Assembly: GCA_900542155.1 (NCBI GenBank)
Contig: UQMD01000021.1
Span: 1-39,843 of the forward strand
Source: an uncultured Collinsella sp.
GTDB taxonomy: Bacteria > Actinomycetota > Coriobacteriia > Coriobacteriales > Coriobacteriaceae
Direction: 5' to 3'
Length of the DNA: 39,843 bases
A model generated the notes under the pieces. That model had not been told where the DNA came from. It saw nothing but the letters and a program-made list of their open reading frames with translations, and made no database searches. Below are positions 1 through 10,227 of the stretch, piece by piece. The position numbers and the translations under genes were made by a program. Position 1 is the stretch's first letter. Each line of letters opens with the position of its first letter.

Positions 1-214
1 GCTGCGGAAACGCGGGGCCCGTTCAGGCTGTTGCGTTGAGATTGAAAATCAACCTTTCATTCATTATGACGAAGTCTCCAGAATTATAATCCAGCTCGGA
101 TTCACATCATCATGGAACAAGACCGAGAGGCGTGACGTAATTACGCAGATAGCATGCAAGGCGAAATAACGGTATATTCTTAAGCAGGTTTGTTCCACTC
201 TGAAAGGTACCTCC

Positions 215-1168
215 TTGACTATCTCTATCGACGCATCACGCGTTGCCGTCATCATCCCCTGTTATAACGAAGCCGTCACTATCGCTAAGGTAGTAGCCGA
301 CTTCCGCTCCGCATTGCCAGGCGCACCCATCTACGTCTACGACAACAACTCAAGCGATGAAACCGCAAAACTTGCGAAGGAATCGGGCGCAATCGTTCGC
401 CACGAACCCAGGCAAGGCAAGGGCAACGTCGTGAGGCAGATGTTCCGCGATATTGACGCAGATTGCTACCTCATGGTCGATGGGGATGACACCTATCCGG
501 CGGAAGCTGCCGCAGCGCTCGCCGCCCCAATCCTCTCTGGTGAAGCGGATATGACCGTGGGCGATCGACTCTCTAACGGTACCTACGCAGAGCAGAACAA
601 ACGCGCCTTTCATGGCTTTGGTAACGACCTCGTCCGCACAATGATTCGCTGGATCTATGGTTATTCCTTCGACGATGTCATGACCGGCTACCGGGCCATG
701 TCTCGCCCCTTCGTAAAGACTTTCCCAGTCCTCTCCGAAGGCTTTCAGATTGAGACGGAACTCTCCATTCATGCGGTCGATCGACGCTGGAGGATTGCCG
801 ACGTCCCCATCGATTATCGCGACCGCCCAGAAGGTTCGGAGTCCAAGCTCGATACCGTTGGAGATGGTGTAAAAGTTGTGTGTGCCATCGCCAGCCTATT
901 TAAGAACTATCGTCCTCTCAAGTTTTTCAGCCTTATCGCATTGGTACTCGCTCTCGTTGGCCTGATTCTCGGCCTTCCAGTCATTGGAGAATTCTTCGCA
1001 ACCGGTCTTGTTCCACGGCTCCCCACTGCAGTGCTTGCGGTAGCCTTCATGTTCCTGTGCGGGCTCTCGCTTGCTACCGGCCTCATCCTTGACAACGTCG
1101 CCAAAACTGAGCGAAAAGAATGGGAGCTTCAGGTCTACCGAGTATTCCAAGAGGGCAGAAAAAATTAA
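215..1168 (+). CDS. Family 2 glycosyltransferase, polyprenyl-phosphate sugar type, membrane-anchored
   Basis: Probably transfers a sugar from a nucleotide donor to a polyprenyl phosphate (DPM1/DPG-synthase-like) for surface glycan assembly at the inner membrane face. The GT-A domain opens with VAVIIPCYNEA (about residues 10-20), has the VYDNNSSD donor-binding segment near 41-48 and the metal-binding DGDD at 89-92. Two hydrophobic segments (about 238-263 and 271-297) form a C-terminal membrane anchor. At 317 aa it is the usual length for a two-TM member. The start is TTG, supported by GAAAGG at 202-207, seven bases upstream; no better ATG lies nearby. It stands alone on the plus strand, converges on the lectin cluster and ends in a strong hairpin. 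Donor and acceptor cannot be read from the sequence. The family call is secure; the exact substrate is not. Confidence 0.9.
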   Translation: MTISIDASRVAVIIPCYNEAVTIAKVVADFRSALPGAPIYVYDNNSSDETAKLAKESGAIVRHEPRQGKGNVVRQMFRDIDADCYLMVDGDDTYPAEAAAALAAPILSGEADMTVGDRLSNGTYAEQNKRAFHGFGNDLVRTMIRWIYGYSFDDVMTGYRAMSRPFVKTFPVLSEGFQIETELSIHAVDRRWRIADVPIDYRDRPEGSESKLDTVGDGVKVVCAIASLFKNYRPLKFFSLIALVLALVGLILGLPVIGEFFATGLVPRLPTAVLAVAFMFLCGLSLATGLILDNVAKTERKEWELQVYRVFQEGRKN

Positions 1169-1187
1169 CCGTTCAATTAAGAATAGG

Positions 1188-1221
1188 AAAAGGCCTGAAA
1201 CCAGATGGTTTCAGGCCTTTT
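1188..1221. terminator. Intrinsic terminator, probably bidirectional
   Basis: A perfect 15-bp inverted repeat (arms 1188-1202 and 1207-1221, loop AGAT) begins with AAAA and ends with TTTT, so it can work in either direction. It lies 20 bases after the glycosyltransferase stop and about 135 bases beyond the stop of the convergent lectin-amidase gene. I see nothing else between 1222 and 1355. Confidence 0.85.
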
Positions 1222-1355
1222 CATTTACCCCTCTACACAAACGAACGCGCAACAGCCAGGATGGATACCACTTGCTGACATACCAATCTCTCCTAAGCTT
1301 GCGGATATATGATAATTGGAGACGTAGCCAATTACATTGGCGTTCAAATAACAGG

Positions 1356-4300
1356 CTAGTTGCCCAAATACTGATTTGCCTTCGCAACAAGCCAATTGAC
1401 GTCTGTTCCGGCGGGGCAACTTGTTGATGAATACCACTTATGTATCCCAACGTTATCCCCCATCGTCAAATGTCTCCAACCCTTAGATCTTGCAAGTGCA
1501 GCCATGAGCTGTGCACTTGTATCAAGGGTAGCATACGAAGGCGGATTTGCCGTAGTTCCCACATGCTCGATAGACACCGAGCGTTTATTCCACTCCCAGT
1601 CGCCAACGGCCCAAGCCGTGTCATTGAGACCGACATACTGGTGAATCTGCCCTGGTGCCACGCCATAATGAGCCGAGGCTTCGCGTGTACCCCAAAAAGT
1701 ATTATCAATCTGGGAAAGCGCTGTGCACTCAGAGATGTGAATCACAATCACGCTCCAGTCTTCGCCGTAACGAGACGACGAATAATGGGCACAACCCTTC
1801 CATTGAACTCCAGTTAAAGCAGGTGGAATATAGGTAGCCTTTTCAAAGGCAAAACGCTGATTGGCGGTACCATTATCTTCAGAAAGGGCAAGCGCGCCGC
1901 CAGAAGAAGCCAAGACAAGTCCACTGGTCGACCGAATCGTATAGCCCTCTCCCCTGTTGTAAACCAAATTCCATTTTTGAGCGTTGCCTTCGTTACGGGT
2001 CCAAATTTGGACACCATTACCAGCCGACTGATTGCCGCCCTTGATATCGAGAGGCTTGCAGGATTTAGCGCTAGATATCTCATATGTTCCATCGGAATTC
2101 TTGCGAACATCCCAAATCTGAGCCGCCGTTCCGTTCGAACCATAAAATCCAACTGACGTTCCGGTAGCCGTTGATCCACCAGACACATCGAATACATACG
2201 ACCGGTTCGCCATAAGCTGGATGGTATATGACCCCTCAGAAAGAACCCCGACGCTCTTTACGTTAAATCGAACACCGGGCAGCTCCAACGAATCAACCAC
2301 GCCCAATGTCGAGGAAGAGCCCGAAACACAGAGATACTGACCTGTAGCTGCATTTTGCAACGCAACCTTGCCGCCAGACAGCGCACTGTGCCACCGCTGA
2401 GAATCGGAGCCGCTTGATGTCTGCTGGACAAGCTTCCCGTCATCAGCAAGGGAGAGAACCTTCGCAGAGCCGATGCACTCAATCTCAAACGTGTTGTCCA
2501 ACCCTGCCACTTTGCTTACATACCATTTTTGCGCAAGCGCATCGTTCGATGTATATAGCTGGACCGGAGCGCCGTCCTCCACGGATCCGCCAGCAACATC
2601 CAAGACTTTCGAGGCCGTGGCCGACTCAAAGGAAAAAGCACCTTCACTCAAAAACTCTGTAACCTGATGAAGCGTAAACTTTTGAGCAGCGCTTCCATTG
2701 GGGAGATATGCGTCCAAATTCGCCTGAACACTGTCAGAAGCTCCAACAATATCCAAAAACAGGCCAGTCGCCTTATTAATAAAAGAGAGCGTCCCATCGC
2801 CGTTGTCGACTACAGAAAACAACTGATTAGCATTGGCCGAATCACATTCCCACTGTTGGACATTAGTGCCCGGAACGAGCTTGCCGCCATCCACGTCAAG
2901 CGCTTTTTGAGACTTTACATTACGGATTACATAGTAACCGTCGTGATATTCAAAGCTAAACAGCTGAGCAAGCGTACCGTTGCTACTGTAAAGCTGGACA
3001 TTTGCCCCACTGGAGCTTGAACCACCGGCAATATCAAGGACCTTACCGGTGGAATTGCAGGCGGGACTCAGAGTGAAATACCCAGCAGGAAGAATATCCT
3101 CGCATTTAGCAACTGATGGAGAAGTACTAAACAACGCAAAGTGCGAATTGTTATCATTGACGCTCAACTCAACATTTACACCATTGGACGCACCGCCTCC
3201 CTTGGATCCAAGATAGAATCCGGGCCTAAGAGCACTCTCAATGAGATATGAGCCATCGGATTGCTTGGAAACAATCCACTTTTGAGCAAGCGTGCCGTTG
3301 GAACCATACTGAGCAACATTCGTACCAGACGAGGCATTTCCGCCGGCGACATCAATCACCTTATTGGAGCCAACGTTCGTAAACGTAACATAACCCTTAT
3401 CGTCATGGGAAACGATCCAACGCTGAGCATTGCTCATATTCGACGTGTACAACTGGATGTTGGCACTGTTATCTTTTGACCCACCAGAAACATCCAGTAC
3501 AAAGGAATAGTTCTTGCTCGAGCTGACGATATACTCGCCATCCGGCAAATCAGACATATGAGCCGCAGCATCAGCATCCTGTTCGGAGCGCAAACATTTA
3601 AAGTCGGATGGCGCAAATGCAACCGATAGCTCACGCGCATCGCCCCTGGAAACCGTAACAAGCTTGCCAGAATCACTTACGCCCAAAACACAACCCGTTG
3701 CAGCGTTAACGATACGATACAAGCCGTTGCCCGCATCTTCAACAGCCCAATCATAAATCTGTGACGAGGGCGACGGACTCCCTTGCTTAACTGCTGCCCC
3801 AGGAACAATATCCCCGTCCTGAGCATATAGGTAGCGATAGGATTTCGCAGACTTTATAGCATAAAGACCCGTTTCATCATCAAGTTCAAAGCCAAACGAC
3901 TGTGCAATAGTCCCGTTGGCGCTATAAAGCTGAATAGCAGCCCCGCTGTCCATACTGCCGCCAGTCACATCAAAAACGCGACCGTCGGAAGCCGTTACAA
4001 CAACAGATTGAGAATCGATTGATTTAACCTTAGAAACTACTCCCGCAGTATACAGCTTGAATCGCTGCGCGGCAGTGCCGTTATCGTCATAAACCTGCAC
4101 ATTCGCACTATTTGCAGTGGAGCCGCCGGCGAGGTCTAAGACAAAGCCCGTCCTAACCGCAGAGTAGATTTTGACAGAGCCATCACCGCAATCGACAAGA
4201 ATCCACTTCTGAGCCCAAGAGCCATTGGGTGCATACTGCTGAACGTTAGCACCAGCTTTTTTGCTTCCACCAGAAACATCAAGGACTTTTCCGGATTTCA

Positions 4301-6335
4301 CATTCGTAATGGTCGCATAGCCATTCTCATCATAGGAAAACGTCCAACGCTGAGCCTTAGTTGCATTAGATGCATATAGCTGAAGATTGGCGCCGGAATT
4401 CGTAGACCCGCCGGCAATATCAAATACCTGACGCTCAGAAACAGAGCCGATAGCGTATTCAACGCCCTCTTTTACAAGGCCCTTGCCCGAGGCGGCGAGA
4501 TCATTGAGCTCCTGACGGACGGTACGCGCCGGCGCAAGCGTCCATTTCTGCGCATCAGATGCGTTATACGTATAAATCTGAAGCGCAGACCCGCTCACGC
4601 CATTGCCGCCCGGAACGTCAATGGCTTTACCGGATTTCGAATTAATGAACGAGTATTCGCCATTGCCGCAATCAACAATGGACCAATGCTGCGCGCAAGT
4701 GCCGTTGGATGAATACTGGGAGATTGCTCCACCATTGGAGACAGATCCGCCTTGAGCCTCAAAGGGCTTTTCAGAGTTAACATTTACGATTTCGTACAAG
4801 CCATTGCCAACCTGCTTAAACGTAAACATCTGAGCCTGACTATTATTGGCGTTATAGATCTGAAGCCGCGCTCGGTTATCAGATGAGCCGCCGTAGATAT
4901 CCATGACAAGCTGCGGATCGAGAACGCTCTTTATGGCAAAAGCCGTATCAGTTGTTACGGCCGATGCGGAAGCGAACGTAAAACGCTGCGCGGTCGTTTT
5001 ATTCGGAGCCCAGATACGGACCGGAGTGCCATCCGTCGTGCTGCCGTTAGTTAGGTCGAGTACCCAGTTGCCCAATGCGGACTGGATATAGAACCCATTA
5101 TCGGAAGCGCGAACGTGCCAAAGCTGATGGTCGTCTTGAGCATAAGCCGCCTGGACAACCAAAGAACCGCTCTTTGCGTCTTCATCAGCCACGGTGAGAT
5201 ACTGCCCAGTTGATTCGTTCTTGAATCGATACGCCCCCGAACCAGCCGACTCAAGGATGAAGCGCTGATCAGCCGTTCCTTGGGCACCATACAAAGAAAG
5301 GCTTCCATCTTCGCAAACGGTAACGCTCGAGGAATCTTTTGCTATCGAGTCGATGTAATAAGTTCCATCAGAAAGAGAAAAATCGGGCAGATTGAGCACA
5401 TTGATAAAATCAGCAGAAGAAAAAGCGCTCATGTCAACCGTGTTGGCGGTAATGCCATCGATGCGGGCTTGCGACGTATACTGCCACCCAAACTGACCGG
5501 CGCAGCTAAACGTTGTATTGAGCTTAGGACCGTACTCCGCAATCCAAGACACACGGGGACGCACGCTGGCGGCTTTTAAATAGGTATCTGTATACCAACG
5601 TCCGGAATAAATTGAAACGTTGTTGATCCCAAAACCAGACAGCGTATTAAAATACGCATTCACAATGCCCTCGTATGCCGAAGCACTATTGGGCGATATT
5701 GCATTTCCGTTGCTGTCGCGGAACGACTCGAGGTCATAAAAAATCGGTAGCGACAAATCGTATAGACCGTATTTGCTTACGATTTGCTGGGTGAAGTACG
5801 CCTCACTTGTAGCGTCATTCGAATTCTGGGCGGTACTAAAGATATATAGGCCAAACGGAATTCCCAGACGGCGCACCTCGCTCAAATTGCGCTCAAGCTG
5901 TTTGTCAAAATGACTCGTTGAATGCGCGAAACGCAAAATGACAGCATCCACGCCTGAGTTTTTGACCCTATTCCAATCGATCGTCCCCTGCCACTCCGAG
6001 ACGTCAATGACTTTAAGGGCAGGAGAAGCAAACACCTCGTCGTAGCCGTTATAAAACGTTTTAGAAGCGTTGGAACCGCCCCAATAGGGAGAGCCATTAG
6101 CCGAACGAGTATCAAGCGCAGCGACGAGCGGCTCCCCTTCCATTGAGCTGCCGGCAGTGTAGGTACCCAAACCCTCATCGGGGTGCGCCTCGCCATAGGC
6201 AAGACGTTCCTCCAGAGAGGCATCAACAGGAAGCGTAGCATCATCGGCAAAAACAGGAGTTGCCCCCAGGCTGCAGAGCAGGCCAAGGGCAACCAGTAGC
6301 GACGATGCAAGACAAGTTTTCTTGCGCATATCCAT
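1356..6335 (-). CDS. Giant secreted lectin-muralysin: GH25 lysozyme + 8 ricin-B trefoils + amidase_2
   Basis: Exported bifunctional peptidoglycan hydrolase. A signal peptide (Lys/Arg, hydrophobic run, cleavage near VFA-DD) precedes a GH25 muramidase at about 105-315 with IDVSEWQG and the acidic FYDLES pair. About 320-1495 consists of tandem ricin-B subdomains (LDVxGGSxxxGxNVQxY...AQxW). I count 24 Q-x-W/F-type positions, some degenerate, which makes eight beta-trefoils. The last 150 residues are a zinc amidase_2: VIVIHIS (first His ligand), ASAHYGV, then GIHKWYSS and SCPAG (second His and Cys ligands). Starts TTG-ATG-GAT-ATG are possible; I chose the ATG at 6335. It is last in a run of four same-strand lectin genes and the only one with catalytic domains at both ends. 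Glycan specificity is unknown; self-wall targeting versus attack on other cells cannot be decided. Confidence 0.9.
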   Translation of the reverse strand: MDMRKKTCLASSLLVALGLLCSLGATPVFADDATLPVDASLEERLAYGEAHPDEGLGTYTAGSSMEGEPLVAALDTRSANGSPYWGGSNASKTFYNGYDEVFASPALKVIDVSEWQGTIDWNRVKNSGVDAVILRFAHSTSHFDKQLERNLSEVRRLGIPFGLYIFSTAQNSNDATSEAYFTQQIVSKYGLYDLSLPIFYDLESFRDSNGNAISPNSASAYEGIVNAYFNTLSGFGINNVSIYSGRWYTDTYLKAASVRPRVSWIAEYGPKLNTTFSCAGQFGWQYTSQARIDGITANTVDMSAFSSADFINVLNLPDFSLSDGTYYIDSIAKDSSSVTVCEDGSLSLYGAQGTADQRFILESAGSGAYRFKNESTGQYLTVADEDAKSGSLVVQAAYAQDDHQLWHVRASDNGFYIQSALGNWVLDLTNGSTTDGTPVRIWAPNKTTAQRFTFASASAVTTDTAFAIKSVLDPQLVMDIYGGSSDNRARLQIYNANNSQAQMFTFKQVGNGLYEIVNVNSEKPFEAQGGSVSNGGAISQYSSNGTCAQHWSIVDCGNGEYSFINSKSGKAIDVPGGNGVSGSALQIYTYNASDAQKWTLAPARTVRQELNDLAASGKGLVKEGVEYAIGSVSERQVFDIAGGSTNSGANLQLYASNATKAQRWTFSYDENGYATITNVKSGKVLDVSGGSKKAGANVQQYAPNGSWAQKWILVDCGDGSVKIYSAVRTGFVLDLAGGSTANSANVQVYDDNGTAAQRFKLYTAGVVSKVKSIDSQSVVVTASDGRVFDVTGGSMDSGAAIQLYSANGTIAQSFGFELDDETGLYAIKSAKSYRYLYAQDGDIVPGAAVKQGSPSPSSQIYDWAVEDAGNGLYRIVNAATGCVLGVSDSGKLVTVSRGDARELSVAFAPSDFKCLRSEQDADAAAHMSDLPDGEYIVSSSKNYSFVLDVSGGSKDNSANIQLYTSNMSNAQRWIVSHDDKGYVTFTNVGSNKVIDVAGGNASSGTNVAQYGSNGTLAQKWIVSKQSDGSYLIESALRPGFYLGSKGGGASNGVNVELSVNDNNSHFALFSTSPSVAKCEDILPAGYFTLSPACNSTGKVLDIAGGSSSSGANVQLYSSNGTLAQLFSFEYHDGYYVIRNVKSQKALDVDGGKLVPGTNVQQWECDSANANQLFSVVDNGDGTLSFINKATGLFLDIVGASDSVQANLDAYLPNGSAAQKFTLHQVTEFLSEGAFSFESATASKVLDVAGGSVEDGAPVQLYTSNDALAQKWYVSKVAGLDNTFEIECIGSAKVLSLADDGKLVQQTSSGSDSQRWHSALSGGKVALQNAATGQYLCVSGSSSTLGVVDSLELPGVRFNVKSVGVLSEGSYTIQLMANRSYVFDVSGGSTATGTSVGFYGSNGTAAQIWDVRKNSDGTYEISSAKSCKPLDIKGGNQSAGNGVQIWTRNEGNAQKWNLVYNRGEGYTIRSTSGLVLASSGGALALSEDNGTANQRFAFEKATYIPPALTGVQWKGCAHYSSSRYGEDWSVIVIHISECTALSQIDNTFWGTREASAHYGVAPGQIHQYVGLNDTAWAVGDWEWNKRSVSIEHVGTTANPPSYATLDTSAQLMAALARSKGWRHLTMGDNVGIHKWYSSTSCPAGTDVNWLVAKANQYLGN

Positions 6336-6350
6336 CAACCTAAATCCAGA

Positions 6351-6620
6351 CTAGCAAAGGGCGATATTGCGGTACCAGCCCCAAAGCGGCGTATACGTTG
6401 TTCCATAATAGTTGACCCAGTCATTAAGCCCACGGACATTAATTCGCCCGATGTTCTCAATTGCCTTGCCATCTCCAATGAATATTGCGATATGTCCCCA
6501 AATGGAACCTGCCCACGTATTGGAGTGGGACGGGACAGCGATAATCATACCAACTTTTAAATTGGCTCGATTGCCATCGTGGCAATAAGACCAAAACGTG
6601 TCGCAGACATATAACCTCGA
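6351..6620 (-). pseudogene. Headless NlpC/P60- or CHAP-like catalytic-domain fragment
   Basis: An open stretch from a stop at 6621-6623 to the TAG at 6351 encodes the tail of a cell-wall amidase domain: KVGMIIAVPS, then GHIAIFIGDG (the His strand of the papain-like fold), NDWVNYYGTT and PLWGWYRNIA. The N-terminal half with the catalytic Cys is absent. No convincing start with an RBS opens the fragment, although an internal ATG exists at 6548. It sits in the short gap between the NlpC/P60 lectin gene (stop at 6635) and the GH25-amidase lectin gene (start at 6335). It looks like the leftover C-terminal domain of a deleted lectin gene or an exchanged catalytic cassette. A short expressed peptide is possible but unsupported. 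Confidence 0.7.
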
Positions 6621-6634
6621 TTAACGGAATAGGA

Positions 6635-9600
6635 CTAAACAAACGGGCGAGCAGCACCTATAGGGTTGCCGCGCTCGTAGACGCTGTGAACACCGACGCC
6701 CTGATTTGGCCAAGAGTCAATCATGCGCCCACCGCCCAAATAGATGGCAATATGACCGCGGTAGTAGATAACGTCGCCGCGTTGCATGCTGCCAACGCTC
6801 ACTGGCATAAACGTACCGTTGTTATACCAATTCATAGAGTTGTAGGTTTGCCACGCAAGCCAGCGATGGTTGTAGGGGTTGTAGATCCCCATGTCCATGC
6901 CCGTAGCATAAAGGCATTGCAGCACAAAGCCCGAGCAATCGACGGCACCGCCAGGGGCCGTCGAATACGGCTCAATATAGCGCGTACCCACATACTCATA
7001 AGCGCGCTGGATAAAGGCATTAACGCAATCGTCTCGCGTAGCATCGATTGCAATGCGAGACGGCGTCACATAGGTAAACTCACCGGTGCAATAACTCGGA
7101 AGTTTAACCGTCAAGCTGCTGACCTGCGGATAGTTCGCGGGATTCTGATAACCAATCTTTGCAGGACGCTCTGCAGAAATAGCGCGCCAGCTCTGAGCGT
7201 TGGACCCGTTATAAGACCACAGTTGGACATTAGATCCATTCGCGGTAGCTGCACCACCTACATCAAGAACCTTATTGCCGCAGGCTGAGATAATCTTGAT
7301 TCCACTCTCCCCCATTTCGAAGCGCCACTTTTGCGCATTCGACCCATTCCATTGCCACTGCTGAACGTTGGCCCCATCCGCATCGGAACAGTTAAGGACG
7401 TCAAGAGGGTAAGCTGAGCAGCAAGCTGTAAGCGAATACCAGCCGCCGCCGATGCTACGGACCCACAAGCGCTGACTTAACGTGCCGTTGGAAGCATATA
7501 TTTGGACGTTTGCACCATTCGAGCGAGAACCACCAGCCACATCAAGTCGTTGCCCCGCCGCATGCATGGGAGCGAACTCGTAGAATCCATCAGAAATCAG
7601 AGAGACGGATGTGATTGCCCACCCTTGAGCTGCCGAACCACCCTCATCGGTGCAAACAATGGAGCTGCCAGATCCCGGGGCAGTCAAGACCTTACCGGTC
7701 TTTTTGTTCTTTAACTCGATACCATTGCCAAAACAGACACCAAGCGACCACTTGGCCTCATCGGAATCCTTATCCGAAATCTGAAGAACAGCGCCGTCAG
7801 ATTCACGCGCCGAGAGGTACTTGGCAGAATTAACGCACTGGAACGAGAAGTATCCCTGCTCGTCGGCACGAACCCAGAACTTCTGAGCCAAAGTCCCGTT
7901 CCCCGCATAAACCTGTAGTGGAGCGCCCTCTGCATAAGAGCCACCAGAGACATCAACGTATTTACCTGCCGAGTCTGAATAAATTGAGTAGCAGCCCTCT
8001 CTGAGCGACACGGTAAAGGAATCAAAGGTCCAGCGCTGCGAAGCGTCACCGTTTTCAACTGCAGTCGTTACGGATCCGTCGGACTTTCGCTCCAGTACCA
8101 AATTACTCGCAACGGATCGGATTAAATAGGCATCTCCGTCAGACTCGATACGCCACTGCTGATTTGATCCAATCCCGGGGAAATCCCACTGCTGAACTTT
8201 TGCGCCAGGAATAATATCGCCGCTATCAAGATCAAGTCCCTTACCAGTCCTCGCAGGGCGAATCGAGTAAAAACCTGTAGCAGAGTCATATGAAAGCTTG
8301 AAGCACTGTGCTAGCGTGCCATTTGCAGAATACGTTTGAACGCGAGCACCATTCGAGGTAGAGCCCCCTGCCACGTCAAGGCATTTTGAAGGATCCGAAA
8401 CGGAATTAATCTGGTACATGCCATCCGCAACCGTTTGGGTGCCCGCCTCAACATGAGGATTTGCGTTGATGGCAATAAAGCGCTGCGCTGTAGAACCATT
8501 TACCGACCAAATCTGAACATTGGCACCGTTAGAGACGCTACCACCGCTTACATCTAAAACAAGATTGCGTCCAAGACCAGAATAGAACACAAACGATCCA
8601 TTTGCCTGCTTAACAGGAATCCAACGCTGCGCGGCGGTGCCATTCGCACCGTATTGTTGAACGTTAGCACCAGCTTTTTTGCTTCCGCCGGAAACATCAA
8701 GGGCCATAGAGGTCCCCGCATGAGCGATCGTTACATAACCAGTAGGTTGCCCATCCGAGCCAAGAATATTTTTGATAACCCAACGTTGGGCGGCAGTGTT
8801 ATTAGAAACATAGATTTGGATATTGGCACCGTTTGCCGCGGAGCCGCCAGAGACGTCAACGACACTCCGCGGTGATGGCTCCATGCAGAGAGCATAGGTA
8901 CCGTCTTCGACCTGTAGCCCCTGCACAGCGGCAAACGCATCGACATCCGTTTGCGTCCAGGTAAAACTGTTGGTCCGGGTCAAAGTCCAGGTGGCAGCAT
9001 CAGTCGAGGTAACGGCAACGACGCTTTCAAATGAAAGGTATAACCCATTAGCGGCGTTTTTAATGGCAAAGCCTTCACCGAAAGGCTCGAGGACCCAAAA
9101 GCGATTCTTCGTATAGGAGCCAGCATCATCAAGGGATCCATAGAGATGGGCAGCGCCGCTGGGTACGACACTACCGTAATCGGCGTCTATCAACTTGCCC
9201 GAAACAAGCGAAGCGATCGTGTAATAACCGGATGCGCTGTCATATGTAAGACGGAAAGCCTGCGCCACGGTATCGTTCTTCCTATATGACTGAAGAGCGG
9301 CACCGGATTCAGCAGAAGCGCCCTTTACGTCGAGTGCCAAACCGGCAGATTCAAAACAATAAACACCGTCGGCAACATTCTGACCCATGGAGTCAACGAC
9401 AGGATTTGAATCGAGCGGAAAAAACAGCTGTGCGGCAGTTTGGTTGGCCTTATACAACTGGACATTAGCTCCATTAGCAGAGCTACCGCCCGCGATATCA
9501 AGCACGTACTCAACGTTGAGGGCGGAATGTATCGTCAAGCCCCCATCGGCGCCCTTAACGGCAACCCACTTTTGCGCACGAGTGCCGTTACTCACATACT

Positions 9601-10156
9601 GCTGAACATTACGACCCAACTCAGCCTTACCGCCTGAAACATCAAGTACCAAGCCAGAACCGGTGTTTTCGAAAGTTAAAAACCCGTTCTCGTCCTCATG
9701 TACCAACCAACGCTGAGCTTTAGTCATATTCGAGTCGTACATCTGAACATTGGCACCATTTGAGGAAGATCCGCCCGCAACATCCCACACCCTGCGCGAT
9801 GCATTACTGCAAGCAAAAACATAGGTCGCACCGTCAGAAAGTGTCCCTTTGTTTTTAACGGCTAAGTCCTCAATGCTCCCAACATCTTGAGATGCCGTAT
9901 CAGTCGATTCGGCAGTAGGCGCCGACGAGTCTTCAGATTGCCCCTCGTTAGACAAGGCGGACAAACCGTCCGGAGCGGAGCCGCCATCGCCACCATTAGT
10001 AGCGTCAGAATCGATAACCCGGTTAACATCGCAACCGTTCGTGGACGCCTCATCCGCGAATAACGGAGACACCCCAACGGAGGAAATAAAAAGACCCGCA
10101 GCCAAAGCCACTACCGAAATAGCAGCAAGGCCACGGGCTTTACGACTGCAGCTCAT
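6635..10156 (-). CDS. Giant secreted lectin-endopeptidase: 6 ricin-B trefoils + NlpC/P60
   Basis: Exported putative peptidoglycan endopeptidase of 1173 aa. After the signal peptide (cleavage near LFA-DE) comes a low-complexity Ser/Asp/Glu-rich linker of about 70 residues, then 18 ricin-B subdomains grouped as six trefoils; trefoils 2 and 5 have degenerate positions such as KNRFW and DEAKW. The final 120-130 residues are NlpC/P60: AVDCSGFVLQCL carries the nucleophile Cys, RGDVIYYRG leads into HIAIYLGGG with the catalytic His. The ATG at 10156 is chosen over an upstream candidate at 10174 because GGGGG lies six bases before it and the signal peptide then begins MSCSRKARG. It is separated from the upstream C39 lectin gene by about 70 bases, so co-transcription is possible though each gene has its own RBS. 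Substrate peptide bond and glycan ligand are unknown. Confidence 0.9.
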   Translation of the reverse strand: MSCSRKARGLAAISVVALAAGLFISSVGVSPLFADEASTNGCDVNRVIDSDATNGGDGGSAPDGLSALSNEGQSEDSSAPTAESTDTASQDVGSIEDLAVKNKGTLSDGATYVFACSNASRRVWDVAGGSSSNGANVQMYDSNMTKAQRWLVHEDENGFLTFENTGSGLVLDVSGGKAELGRNVQQYVSNGTRAQKWVAVKGADGGLTIHSALNVEYVLDIAGGSSANGANVQLYKANQTAAQLFFPLDSNPVVDSMGQNVADGVYCFESAGLALDVKGASAESGAALQSYRKNDTVAQAFRLTYDSASGYYTIASLVSGKLIDADYGSVVPSGAAHLYGSLDDAGSYTKNRFWVLEPFGEGFAIKNAANGLYLSFESVVAVTSTDAATWTLTRTNSFTWTQTDVDAFAAVQGLQVEDGTYALCMEPSPRSVVDVSGGSAANGANIQIYVSNNTAAQRWVIKNILGSDGQPTGYVTIAHAGTSMALDVSGGSKKAGANVQQYGANGTAAQRWIPVKQANGSFVFYSGLGRNLVLDVSGGSVSNGANVQIWSVNGSTAQRFIAINANPHVEAGTQTVADGMYQINSVSDPSKCLDVAGGSTSNGARVQTYSANGTLAQCFKLSYDSATGFYSIRPARTGKGLDLDSGDIIPGAKVQQWDFPGIGSNQQWRIESDGDAYLIRSVASNLVLERKSDGSVTTAVENGDASQRWTFDSFTVSLREGCYSIYSDSAGKYVDVSGGSYAEGAPLQVYAGNGTLAQKFWVRADEQGYFSFQCVNSAKYLSARESDGAVLQISDKDSDEAKWSLGVCFGNGIELKNKKTGKVLTAPGSGSSIVCTDEGGSAAQGWAITSVSLISDGFYEFAPMHAAGQRLDVAGGSRSNGANVQIYASNGTLSQRLWVRSIGGGWYSLTACCSAYPLDVLNCSDADGANVQQWQWNGSNAQKWRFEMGESGIKIISACGNKVLDVGGAATANGSNVQLWSYNGSNAQSWRAISAERPAKIGYQNPANYPQVSSLTVKLPSYCTGEFTYVTPSRIAIDATRDDCVNAFIQRAYEYVGTRYIEPYSTAPGGAVDCSGFVLQCLYATGMDMGIYNPYNHRWLAWQTYNSMNWYNNGTFMPVSVGSMQRGDVIYYRGHIAIYLGGGRMIDSWPNQGVGVHSVYERGNPIGAARPFV

Positions 10157-10227
10157 ATCAAACCCCCAATCCAAATTAACATTGAATCTATAATAGTTGA
10201 TACAAGCCGTGACAACGCAGCCATTGG

